From Brachionus rotundiformis (taxonomy: Eukaryota; Rotifera; Eurotatoria; Ploima; Brachionidae): a DNA stretch of 62,183 bases. The stretch is from contig JAESIW010000162.1 in the NCBI GenBank assembly GCA_016802295.1, positions 540,227 to 602,409 of the forward strand, written 5' to 3'. Made by a program: the position numbers and the translations under genes. Positions 31,001-40,400 of this stretch are shown piece after piece (the first letter of the stretch is position 1; each line of letters starts with the position of its first letter). Below the pieces are notes generated by a model. The model did not search any database. It saw nothing but the letters and a program-made list of their open reading frames with translations, and had not been told where the DNA came from.

Positions 31001-34000
31001 ACTTTGGCCTCGCATGCCTGTTCGCCAATAGGATTTTGACTTTTGTTGGTGTCACGTGACTTTGAATTATCACGTGACCGTGACATCAAAGGAGGCAGTG
31101 TGCACGTGTAGTCGCGCGTCGAGCCCCATTGGCCATCGCGACACACCGAACAACCGGCGTATATTTGAAAGTTGCTCTTGAGCAAATCGGCGTCGTATTG
31201 CTTCGACAAGGCCGGCTCCATGTCGACTCGAATGCTCAGCGTGTACAGCTGGTCGTGTTTGAGCATTTGGATGGATTGTATGCGCAGACTGTGCGGGCTC
31301 AGGTCGGGCACATAGCTCACGTACTGGTCGTTCAGGGTGACATTGAAGCCGTCCATTAGAAAGCCGACTTGGAGCAGGTAGCGCGGGCCGGGGTCGGCGC
31401 GAGCGAGCGCAAAAAACGCCTCGCTCAACGCCGGCGTCTCGAACTCCATTCGCTCGTTGGACACGCGCCGCTTGGCGCTCGCCGGCTCCGAGTACCACAC
31501 GTCCCGGTAGCTAACGAACGTGTACGCGCTCTGCACCGAGTCGAAATTGAACCCACTTAGCTGAAATTTGGCGCCGCCCGCGTAATAGCTCGCCCATTTG
31601 TTTATCGATTTGACCAACGGGTCCGAGTTGACCTTCAACTGAGCGTTTATGGTCGTGTACTCGTCGATCACTAGACGAAGCGATTTTTTGCCCAGTGTGG
31701 AAAATTTTTCGCTCAAACGACACCTAACGCTCGTGCTGGTCACATTTTTGATCTCACACTTGACCACACGCTGCTTGAACTCGTCGACCATGTCGACTAT
31801 GTGCAATTGACGGTGTCGTCCGGCGTCCAAGTCGACGCCGTGCACAGTCAACCAGACAAAATTGGCCGACTGAATGACGTGATCGGGCGACACGGTGTGT
31901 ATTATCGGATCGACTAGGCTCACGTGCTGGCCACTCGTGACCACTAGGCTCATCAGGCCGGTGTTCGATTCGACCGTGCTCGAGCCAGATATGATCACAC
32001 TGGTCCTCAATTTGACACTAAGTGTACATTTGGTGTTTGCGTTGGCGATCGGGCCGCTAAACGGCCTCAATTTGCATCCAATTTGTTTCGAGCTCGTGTA
32101 TTTGGACCTGATCGGGTCGCATTGGACACTCGTCTCTCGGCTACACTTTAGATACACGGCTAGTAGATCGTCGTACGACGAGCCGAGGTTGACGCCGCTT
32201 ATGGTCAGCACTGAGCCGCCCGAAAACGGCACCTTCGCCGGTCCGATCCCGGTTATTTGCGGCTTGTCGCACTGATTTAGTGTTCGCGTGCGATTTACTA
32301 GCAGTGTGTTCGATTGGCCAATGCAGGCGGAGAGTGCGGCCAGTTTGGAGTGCGGATTCATGAATTGGCACGAGCCCGAGCACCACATGCAGCTCAGTTG
32401 CCGATTTACGGACAAACAAGACGAACAATCGGTCGACTTGTACTCGCATTTGTAGAAGACAAGACTCAATTTGCCATTCGACGGCGAGTCTATGTAATGC
32501 CGACCGTTGAATAGTCTTAGGTTGGTTTGAACTTGACCATTGGTCAGCAGGGGCTCGAGGCTGGCGAACGTGTCGCTCAGGACGCAGCTCGAGTGTGTTT
32601 GGTTCAATTGTTTGAATGGTATGCTAATGGGTCGCTCGAGAGGCACACCGTCGTGCATGGTGATCACGCACTCAAGGTCCGTCGAGTGGTCGTTGGTGTT
32701 GTTTAGAGCGAATGTGAGCGGCGCTTGTTGCCGATGAGCTGTGAACGGTATGAGGAGCTTGTTGGTGGCCGGGTCGAACCAGGCGCACTTGTCCGACTCG
32801 TCGATGCACCCGTCCGACTGTTCGGCCGAGCGACACTTGCCGTCGCACCACGAGCACTCGTCGCTCACACAGCTAACACACGACTCGTGCATGCCACAAT
32901 TGCGCACTGTAACGTTAAACATGGGCGCTCCATTCGACCAGCCGTATTTGTACTCGGCGTGTTTGATGTAAACGCCGAGCGCTATTCGGCTGACGGGCAG
33001 TTGGTCGGCGTCGGCCACGCGGAAAATGCCGTCGTCGGCCATGTGCATTCGGAGCGGTGCGAGCGGCGCGTACAGCTTGTCGAGCAGGCTCGAGTGCGGC
33101 AACGGACACTTGAGACGATTGTTGGTCACTTTTAGAGCTTTGGTGTCCAGTTGCCGATTGTCAAGCGTGTGCACAAACACGCACGAGTAATTTCTGTCCG
33201 TGCCAAGAGTGAGCTCTTTTCTGAACTCGACTTGTAGCCATTGGTGCGAGTCAATGGGTAGCGAGCGCGGCTCAATGCGCTCAATGTCGACGCAGACAGA
33301 CTCGAGGCCGGTCGAGGACACGGCCGTTATGTTCATTTGATTGGCGTTGAGCCATTTGCCGGCGCGGGGACACTGGGCCTGAGCGGTGCACGTGCTCGTC
33401 GCCGAGCACCATCCGCAATAGGGCTCTGTGCGCGCCGATTCGCCAATGCACTCGCCACAGCTCGCATAACGCTCACAGTCGAACATGCCAATCTTGACCA
33501 AATCGTTGCCATTGAGCACATAGGCGCTCAAATCGTTTGCGTTCAGTGCGATGTCTTTTACTTTTGGCAGCGGATTGTCGGTATTTGTGGTGCCGGTGGC
33601 CGTTTTCAAGTCAACGCTGCGATACAGCCTCGCCTTGCCAATGTCGTAGAAGCTGAGTGTGTCGCGTTTTTCCGACTTGAGCACAAGTGTGTTGACTACA
33701 CTGGTCTGTAGCAGCGACATGGAGTCGTAAAATTTGTCCTCGAATTGAGCGAGCGCCTCGGCCTGGGCGGCTATGGTGCCGCCGATCGGGTACAAGCCGT
33801 TCTCGGCCGACGAGCAAAAGTCCTCGTCAATGTGCTCGCTGGGGCTGTAGCGGAGCTTTTTGGCCATGCATTTCTGGTTGGGCTTGATGAAGTTGAGGCC
33901 GCGCATCACCTCGCTAGTGTAGCATTTGTTTATGTTGTGGCGAAATGTGCGCTGTACGTCGTCCATGTCGAACATGCACACGGCCTGCTTAGAATAGGTC

Positions 34001-35079
34001 AAGTCGACGCTTGAGTTGAAGCTGGTGCGTTTGGTGTGCTGGAACAAGCCGACTAGGTAGTGTTTGGAGCCGATTTGGATGTGCTTGGACGAGACGAGCT
34101 CGTTGTAGTCGAGGGGCCGGAGAGAATTGGCCGAACTGGCGCCCACGCACCTAATCGGTATTTCTGTGTACGACTTGGTGAATGAGAGGTCGTTTAGACA
34201 CAAGCGGGCTAGTTTGGAGGCGAGCAGGTCGCCGCGCTGCAACGACTCGGTGTCCGAGTGCTGCACTGTCAAAAAGTAGTTGTAAATGCCCAAATTGAAC
34301 GCGTCTACGTACTTGACAATGAACGTTTTCATGAATCGGGACATGAATTCGATGCTGGCCTTGCTTGACTTGAGGCCTTGGGTGTTCGAGCTAATGACTT
34401 GCATGAACTTTGGATTCGAGTGTAGCGAACGGCCGGACAGAGCGGGTATGTCGGCCCGGTACGGTCCGTTGTTGTTGTACGTGGCGGCCATGTACAGCAC
34501 GTCTTGTGAGTTGGGCGACGAGGCTATGAAGCCGACCGTGCTGTTTAGAGGGTCGTTGGCCACCGCGGCTATTGACGACGAGTGCACTACACGGCTCAGG
34601 TCGTCCAGATCGCGCAGATCGCATATTCCCTGACGTGCGCTCCAGCACGACAAGAGAAGATTTTTCGCCGCGTAGACAAGCAGCAGTTTGTTGTTGTTGT
34701 TGGTGAGTATTTTTGTGTGCCCGTAGAGGCACTCGTCTATGGGGTTGTAGCGGCAAAATGGCGAGTCGTACAAGGGCCCGTAGCGGACCGATTGCTCGAT
34801 TTTGAAGCTTTTTGAGTTGATTTTGAGGAGCCAATTTTCGGCGCCAATGTACACATAGTCCTTGTGGTAGATGAGGTTTTGAGCGTTTTTGATTCGAGTG
34901 GGCGCCGGCGTCTCGCCCAACTCGGCTATATAATCGGCTGAGGTCGATATAGACGACAGAAATATGCTATCTATTTGGTCAATGCTAAAACGTTTGTGGA
35001 CATAGTCCGCTCCAGCTATGCCCCATTCGAATAGCACTACTAGCACTGTGACCAACAATTTAGTCCACTGTCGGCTCAT
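28072..35079 (-). CDS. Plexin (semaphorin receptor), single 7-kb exon
   Basis: A 2335-residue receptor read without any intron. Layout: signal peptide (about 1-25), Sema domain (about 40-530), PSI1 (532; CERYASCGEC), PSI2 (726; CGMHESCVSC), PSI3 (875; CEYKSTDCSSC), IPT domains from about 939, 1056 and 1152, and a transmembrane helix at about 1456-1485. Inside the cell are a juxtamembrane segment, a short poly-Gln run, the N-terminal GAP half (1645-1770), a Rho-binding ubiquitin-like insert (about 1785-1930) and the C-terminal GAP half (FIDQFIESIFS, VRYWLSVIKNPE, AQAFLDTCSS), ending in a Gln/His-rich tail. Plexins bind semaphorins and act as Rap GAPs in axon guidance and adhesion. The first two catalytic arginines are replaced by Cys1714-Gly1715, while the third (Arg2078) is kept. 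The coding DNA is G+C-rich relative to its flanks. The A or B subclass is not assigned. Confidence 0.95.
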   Translation of the reverse strand: MSRQWTKLLVTVLVVLFEWGIAGADYVHKRFSIDQIDSIFLSSISTSADYIAELGETPAPTRIKNAQNLIYHKDYVYIGAENWLLKINSKSFKIEQSVRYGPLYDSPFCRYNPIDECLYGHTKILTNNNNKLLLVYAAKNLLLSCWSARQGICDLRDLDDLSRVVHSSSIAAVANDPLNSTVGFIASSPNSQDVLYMAATYNNNGPYRADIPALSGRSLHSNPKFMQVISSNTQGLKSSKASIEFMSRFMKTFIVKYVDAFNLGIYNYFLTVQHSDTESLQRGDLLASKLARLCLNDLSFTKSYTEIPIRCVGASSANSLRPLDYNELVSSKHIQIGSKHYLVGLFQHTKRTSFNSSVDLTYSKQAVCMFDMDDVQRTFRHNINKCYTSEVMRGLNFIKPNQKCMAKKLRYSPSEHIDEDFCSSAENGLYPIGGTIAAQAEALAQFEDKFYDSMSLLQTSVVNTLVLKSEKRDTLSFYDIGKARLYRSVDLKTATGTTNTDNPLPKVKDIALNANDLSAYVLNGNDLVKIGMFDCERYASCGECIGESARTEPYCGWCSATSTCTAQAQCPRAGKWLNANQMNITAVSSTGLESVCVDIERIEPRSLPIDSHQWLQVEFRKELTLGTDRNYSCVFVHTLDNRQLDTKALKVTNNRLKCPLPHSSLLDKLYAPLAPLRMHMADDGIFRVADADQLPVSRIALGVYIKHAEYKYGWSNGAPMFNVTVRNCGMHESCVSCVSDECSWCDGKCRSAEQSDGCIDESDKCAWFDPATNKLLIPFTAHRQQAPLTFALNNTNDHSTDLECVITMHDGVPLERPISIPFKQLNQTHSSCVLSDTFASLEPLLTNGQVQTNLRLFNGRHYIDSPSNGKLSLVFYKCEYKSTDCSSCLSVNRQLSCMWCSGSCQFMNPHSKLAALSACIGQSNTLLVNRTRTLNQCDKPQITGIGPAKVPFSGGSVLTISGVNLGSSYDDLLAVYLKCSRETSVQCDPIRSKYTSSKQIGCKLRPFSGPIANANTKCTLSVKLRTSVIISGSSTVESNTGLMSLVVTSGQHVSLVDPIIHTVSPDHVIQSANFVWLTVHGVDLDAGRHRQLHIVDMVDEFKQRVVKCEIKNVTSTSVRCRLSEKFSTLGKKSLRLVIDEYTTINAQLKVNSDPLVKSINKWASYYAGGAKFQLSGFNFDSVQSAYTFVSYRDVWYSEPASAKRRVSNERMEFETPALSEAFFALARADPGPRYLLQVGFLMDGFNVTLNDQYVSYVPDLSPHSLRIQSIQMLKHDQLYTLSIRVDMEPALSKQYDADLLKSNFQIYAGCSVCRDGQWGSTRDYTCTLPPLMSRSRDNSKSRDTNKSQNPIGEQACEAKVYTSMLGELNTHGRLPMLHMFVGNTRFDIDDARLLATNQNIQLYTRSYQMNNVDNFVQTMRQLSEESVRADAVDRLLDEYDKFVSEAEAAPGLLSTKSLFILSAIITSIVIILVLLTLSLSSYVLRLKSKKPVYTLGRSKRGRLAFDLIEKQIDQLETSIRPKCSQLYQQLHTDYLNEINNDLIYSLNGLPVWNYKTYLYSFIFPHKLDMIYSPFNLIMSASSMSNSTTNTLLSTHTPLQKANMSVYATIKSSSMLRFDDEPNKQQQQQQQFASYGNLGEAMLLFDQLIRNKNFLLTLTRVCQSQRETFGAKEAHNLASLITLVLKDNLNYLYTVIKSLLGEHIRDSLSSKRQICGADSLVEPLLTNFIAMFMYDYQRDSQTALHLYRLVQSLNSYIKMAPCDQVKQLAVHSLNQDTLLVDTHIAPYQTLYVNVVLDASVLSAPANGKNLFLVALIDADTVHQAKEKIVQCVFKRANMALFNVASAPSPLDVELELCLVLIQQGAESNQTTLITLKETEDELVHSADSLANHAPKRLLTLSDYNIQNGSFINLNMKSTMAPNKDNHVYMSTMSMTNEYVVYAAAAKSPPPDTKYHLIKPNDPYTSSNTSSLNVKQKKKRKKYEKLLTVKSQDSSVTTDTLIKHQDTPASLLTRLLVNKATIQPFIDQFIESIFSNSASLPPIVANLFDFIDTEINKSALKSDEALKCARMCKINVYFVRYWLSVIKNPELIVDCDKSSLLDSSLGCIAQAFLDTCSSTDVHNLYETNSAINRLLFVREVPKYKQMMDEFLADLKSAPSTSEHEMHFYLSEFSKCKSFELQSQAMGATVASQTSHSAQPELNSVQALLQLYEYYEKYQHQVNAALGQQQCSVLLPVHHRLVQIKELMSMSTLANNTQTLNRSAAVFANPYQQIQANGVNCYAATSDLIVSYPSMNSSLQPVNTLPHLSRNQFQPIQHQHHPISQLNQQPYQHQQQFF

Positions 35080-35250
35080 TCTAGGTCCGTTTTCATTATT
35101 TTTATTTTAAATTATTAATAAATAAATTAGTACATCTAAATTAGCACAATGACAATTTAAATTTAATTAATTGATAAGTTTATAATAAATGATGTTTAGC
35201 TATTTGTTTATTTTTTTTCTATTTCAAAAATTCAAATTTATATGGCCTAT

Positions 35251-35265
35251 GTGTGTGTGTGTGTG
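35251..35265. repeat. (GT)n microsatellite
   Basis: Fifteen bases of alternating GT upstream of plexin. Related GT-rich sequence recurs at 37056-37080, and a short TA tract lies at 36680-36695. Confidence 0.9.
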
Positions 35266-36773
35266 GCGCTAAGCCGTGTGTTTGTACATTTGTACATGCA
35301 TTGCTTAATGTTGCAATGTTGTAATTTTATTTGTCTTATGTGCATTCGCTTCTCCCATTTGAAACTATTTCCTCGCGAAAATATTTTAATTATTTATTTT
35401 ATTTTAATAAAGTGAAGCAAACACAAAAAAAAGAATAGAAATATAAAAAAAGAAAAATAAGGAAAAATATAAACAATACAATTATTGATTATATATCGAT
35501 TTATACTATTGGAATTTGTTCTATGGACTCACTCCTCCCCCTGTCTCGTACCCCCTAATCATCGAACTATTTGCATTTAAAACAAATAAATCAAAATTTA
35601 GTTGATCTTAACAAATAGAATAACAAAGCCATTAATTAAAAACCAATTTTGCTTCTATTCTACTATGTCCTTAGTTTGTGAATATAAAATTACTCTAAAT
35701 TAACTATTTGACTGAACTATCGACTGGTGTTCAAGTGTGTCCCATAGGAACTTTTAAAATAGTTCTAAAATAGATAGCCAATCTCTCCAAAACACAATCG
35801 ATTAAAATGCCTCTATTCTCTCTTGACCAATTCGAGGCATTCCCAAATCATGTGGCTTTTGTTTCAAAAAAAAAAATTCTCTCCTAAATTATAACCAAAT
35901 TACAGTCACGTCATTAGTTAATAAATCTTTTTATTTTCATAATCTTCAAATAGCACATAAATAGTGTTCTAATCTTAACCTGGCTTAGATCATTCATTTG
36001 AAGCCAAAATGATGTTTTAAAGTGACACTTTTTACACATAATATCATTTCACACAGATGCCGAGATAACTCTCGGTGAAAATTCCGAAATAATCTCAGAC
36101 CACTTAGTTCAAGATTCTTAAGGTCCATCTTTTTTAAAAAGTACATATACTTGGCACTTTAAACCTAAATACCAAGTAGATTTAAACGATTTGGTGACAT
36201 TTATTATGTCTGAGAATATGTGGCCCAATAAATCATTAGATTCTTCCTATACACACTCACTTACATAGACTTTCTGGCTAAAACTAATATCACTCAAGAC
36301 TTATTTGACCATATACTTAAAGGCCCATCTTATTATTATTATTGTTTAAATTAAATACGTTGTAGCATAACAACAACCAAGAGGCTCATTTTTGCTTCAT
36401 ATTTATTCAAATAAAATACTTAGCTGCTAATCTCTAAATTAATATTGAAATAGCTAAACAAATAGTTGAATTGAGTCATGAACTATTTGGTTTAGAATAG
36501 CATTTATTAAATGTATAAAATTAAGTAACATTGATAGCTTTGGTCCGTACAATTTGCAAACAAACTTCCCACAGCGGATCGTAAAACCGTGTCATAAAAA
36601 TCCAGCTGTTAGTTCAATAGATCGCTGTGGCGAGAGATTACAGATAGCTTTTTTATTTTACTAAATATAATACATATAAATATATATATATATATGTTGA
36701 TTTATGGCTTTGATTAGTGTTGCTTCAAGCCGCTCTAATCTTAGATAAGCTGTTAAAATGTTTGCCTTAAGAT

Positions 36774-36801
36774 CGCTTTGATTTGTTGAGCAATCAAAGC
36801 G
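36774..36801. promoter_or_regulatory. Palindrome with paired TCF/LEF-like sites
   Basis: CGCTTTGATT and AATCAAAGCG form perfect 10-bp inverted arms around an 8-nt centre. Each arm contains the HMG-box TCF/LEF core ATCAAAG. Function as an enhancer element is inference; as RNA it would form a short stem-loop. Confidence 0.35.
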
Positions 36802-36871
36802 TGTCCTGTGGCTATAAAGATCGATTGCGTTGCATAACTTACTTATCTATAATATCATCAATAGTTCATTC

Positions 36872-36896
36872 TTGACAATGTAGGGGACATTGTCAA
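36872..36896. promoter_or_regulatory. Palindrome with paired SOX-like sites
   Basis: TTGACAATGT and ACATTGTCAA are perfect 10-bp inverted arms around AGGGG. Each arm carries the SOX-type core ACAATG. It lies 70 bp from the TCF-like palindrome. Binding is inferred only from the motif. Confidence 0.35.
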
Positions 36897-37344
36897 ACAA
36901 GAAAAAGAATACATGTGTTGTTGCAGCAACAGGGCTAGTATTTTTTTTAAAACACACATTGCAAAACTAACTTGACTTAAACTCAATCGCTGAATTGGCA
37001 TCAAAGAAAATGATGCTAAAAGCTGCGACAATGGCCTTATTAATCTCTTGTTGAGTGTGTGTGAGAGTGTGTGTTTGTGTTGATATTAGTTGGGCCTCTT
37101 GAGTGCTAAAAATTAAGAGTTTAGCAAACAATCAAGTTTATAATTATGAATTCGATTACTTAGTTCAAATGAGTCGCGTTTGATCGATCGATCGAAAGTC
37201 AATACACTCACTTGACCGTTCAGAGAGCTAAATATCAAAGTTCTAAATGCTACCAAATACATTGGCAAAAACAAAAAAATTGAAAAAAAAGTCACACAGC
37301 GCGACATATACAAACAAGCATTTGTTGTACTTGCAGCTTTAAGG

Positions 37345-37430
37345 AGATTAGGCGGCGATTGTGGCGCGTTTTTTGAACAAAACTAACGCGTTTACGCTAA
37401 ACCGTTAGTATAAATACGCCATCGCGACTT
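37345..37430 (+). promoter_or_regulatory. CpG-containing patch with TATA-like box
   Basis: An island of higher G+C in AT-rich DNA with GGCGGCGATTGTGGCGCG, ACGCGTTTACG and CGCCATCGCGAC. TATAAATA occurs at 37409-37416. It could be a promoter for plexin 5' sequence or an unseen RNA; no transcript is visible. Confidence 0.25.
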
Positions 37431-40400
37431 TTAATACTAGCAGGGGTCTAGTAGCTAGTATAGATAACAATAGATAGTCATGCTAGCCTAATTTGATAGG
37501 GATTACTAATTTGATAATAGCCTAGATAGGCAAATTATCTTATCTCTTAATTTGATTTAGTTCATTTAAATTTTAATAACTTTTGTTCTATTTGCTCAAT
37601 GGATTTTGTTCTAATGACAATATACTGCTCTCTCTCTCTTACTCTCTTTATTCTCGGAAGCATTCTGTTTGTTTAAACCAATTTTGGATATTTTTCCATT
37701 CTTTTTTTTTTTCTAATAAATTGAAGTCTGTAAAAATTTGAATCTATTTACGGGTCTAGTACTCGGCTGGCTTCGTTTAAATAAACATCACTTGCTTTTT
37801 GAGTTTCGTTCTTTCTTTCTGGATCTAAATCGACCAGAAACAGTAATCCGAGTGCATTGATGCGAATAAATAAAAATCATTTCCTTTCTAATTAATTAAT
37901 TTATTCAACTTATGCTCAAATTAAATAGATGACTTACACTTGATAAATTTAAATAAACTTTTTTTAAATAAAATTTTAATATTAATTTATATATTTTTGC
38001 TTATGGTCACTACTGTAGCCTTAATTTAGCAATATTTGATCTAAGACCTAAGTCCGAGTATTGTTTATACAAATGAACTAATTTTTCTTAAGTAATAAAA
38101 AAATAATCAATCTGAATATCTTTATTTAGTTAGGAGGAGAATTTTTTCCAAATCCAAGTTCAAATTGTGTCATGTTGTGTGAGCAAAGATCGTGCCGAGC
38201 TCAAGATTCGTAGAGATTTGACCAAAATTTAGAGTCGCTTAGATATTTATAATATTTGGCCAAAATAAATAACATTTATTCTAAATCTCAAAGATTAAAC
38301 AAACTAGATTATTTGTTTATTCATTTGAATAGAAGTCCAAGTGATTAATTGTGTTTGTATGACAATTATAAATGATTGAGCAAAGCGATTTATCAGCGCC
38401 AAGGTCTCGTTTCTGGACAGGATGGGACTTGACCTGCGCTCGACCATTCGTTTGTCAGAATGGTCACGAAAATAGCCGAGCTCAGAGCACGAGTTTAATT
38501 AAAAAATTATTTCCACTCATTGTTTTGAATGAAAGGCCTATTGAGTGAAACAAAACGAAATGCTATCAGAATAAAAAACATATGCTGCTGATGAGATTCC
38601 TGATAATTTAGATACATTTGCTTCTTATTTTGATAAGATAAACTGTTAAAGAAATTTCAAAAGTCATATGCCAGATCTAATTTCAAGATTTCCAAACAAA
38701 ATGCATTTTCTTCCCGGTTTTTATTCCAATCATTAGTGAAAAACTAATTAGAAAAGCGTCTGCAGCTAGACCGGATTTTAAATTTCTAACTTTAAAGCCT
38801 TTATTTTCAATCATGAATTTACACGTCCATCAATTTAGATTAGCCATGTCAAAACATAGACTAAACTAATTTTCTCTGTGAATCTTATAATCAGCTTTAA
38901 CAAGAATATTTACTTTTAGTCTACTTCTTCTTTCCCTTATTAGTGCCCAAACAAACTCTACTTGGGCTGACACGCTTAAATGCTTTCAAATTATTTCTAC
39001 CTTTTCAATATCTTAAACAAAAATTACTTTGACCACCTACTAATCAATAAAATTTCAAAACTATTTCCAATACTGCCAAAATCGATCATTAAAAACAAAT
39101 CGACCCATACATCAATATTAATTGATACAAATAGTTGACCAAATTTGCTTTACTATTAATATATGATTTATCTATTACTTATTAAATTAGTTCCAGAAAT
39201 ATTTTTTTGTAAACTTAAACTTAATAAATTTTTTTTAAAAAAATTTATCATTAATCTGAATGCAATTTTTTGATTAGTAAATATTGTTTATTAAAAATAG
39301 TACCCAAAAAGATCACTTGGTACGTCCGTCTGAATGACAACAAAGAATGATTTTTAATTCCTGTAACTATGGTCTTTGCCTGAATGCAACCAGTCCTCTT
39401 GACGACTAATAGAAGCTGTTCGTTGAAAGTCAGACAAATAAAGTTTTAATTAAATTTAAATTAGAAAATTTATTCAGTGGGAAAGTGACAAATGGGACTA
39501 TGTTGGCAATCGACTTTGGTACTTAAAGAACAGAATAACACAACAAACCAAAAAGGGTTAAAAAAAATAACACTAATCAATAAAATAAAAATTAAAAACT
39601 AATCTCTACATACTCAATAGAACTTATATATCGATCATTAAAAATAAATAAACTGAATCATCAATATTAATAGAACAATTTAAAATAGAATAGGCCAATT
39701 TAATACCCTAGAATACACATATATACATGTTTAATTAATTAAATTCTAAATGATGGCAATATAGACCATTGAACAAACCTCTCTTTATCTCTTTTATTTA
39801 CATTTTTTTCTGATCAATGGACTTGTTTTTGTTTTGCCAAAAAATCCACTTTGTCAACCCCATCTTAAAATAAAATAGAAATAGTTTTAAAAATTACATA
39901 TTTATTATCACATTAATTAATTGAAAAAAAAAAAATATATATATATATTTTTTGGTTCTCTAATCAATGGTCAGTTAAAATAAATTAATTATTCAATTGA
40001 GTATTTTAAATATTGGTTAGAACTACTTAAAATCTTTGTCGAGTCTTGATTATGGACTACATTTAAATGAGAGCAGTGTTAGGTGTTGATATCTTGAGGG
40101 GAAAGCGTGCGCTTGTATTTAATCGAAAAATAAATCTAAATAAATATATTTTAGTAATCATGAAAATTAGTTAATAATTGCATTTAATGGCAATATATTT
40201 ATTATAAAAGAGCTTAAGTAATTTTTAAAAGTGTTCGCAGGTCATGCAAAATTTGTTTTTTGAAAGAAAAAAATATCCAAATCTTGCCTTGTCCCTTGAA
40301 AGTTTTCTAATTTTTTGCTTAATTAACCACTCTATTCCATTCAATTAAGCCTGTAAGAACCACCCAAAAACACTAGATAATTAGAATATTGTCTTGATTT

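Noticed and set aside
28501..34834. Many 60-147-codon frames on both strands inside the plexin gene
   Set aside because: Shadows in G+C-rich coding DNA. Arg/Val/His-rich composition with no domain, while the plexin frame is continuous and recognised.
37180..37194. GATCGATCGATCG run
   Set aside because: A short simple repeat only; nothing indicates function.
37113..37313. Small frame upstream of plexin (similar ones at 46235-46468, 50023-50241 and 50198-50440)
   Set aside because: AT-rich codons, random Phe/Leu/Ile/Lys composition and no splice or homology support.
38395..38470. tRNA-like look on the minus strand (GGTCAAGTCCC near a T-arm position)
   Set aside because: No acceptor stem or anticodon arm can be formed, and the T-stem does not pair.
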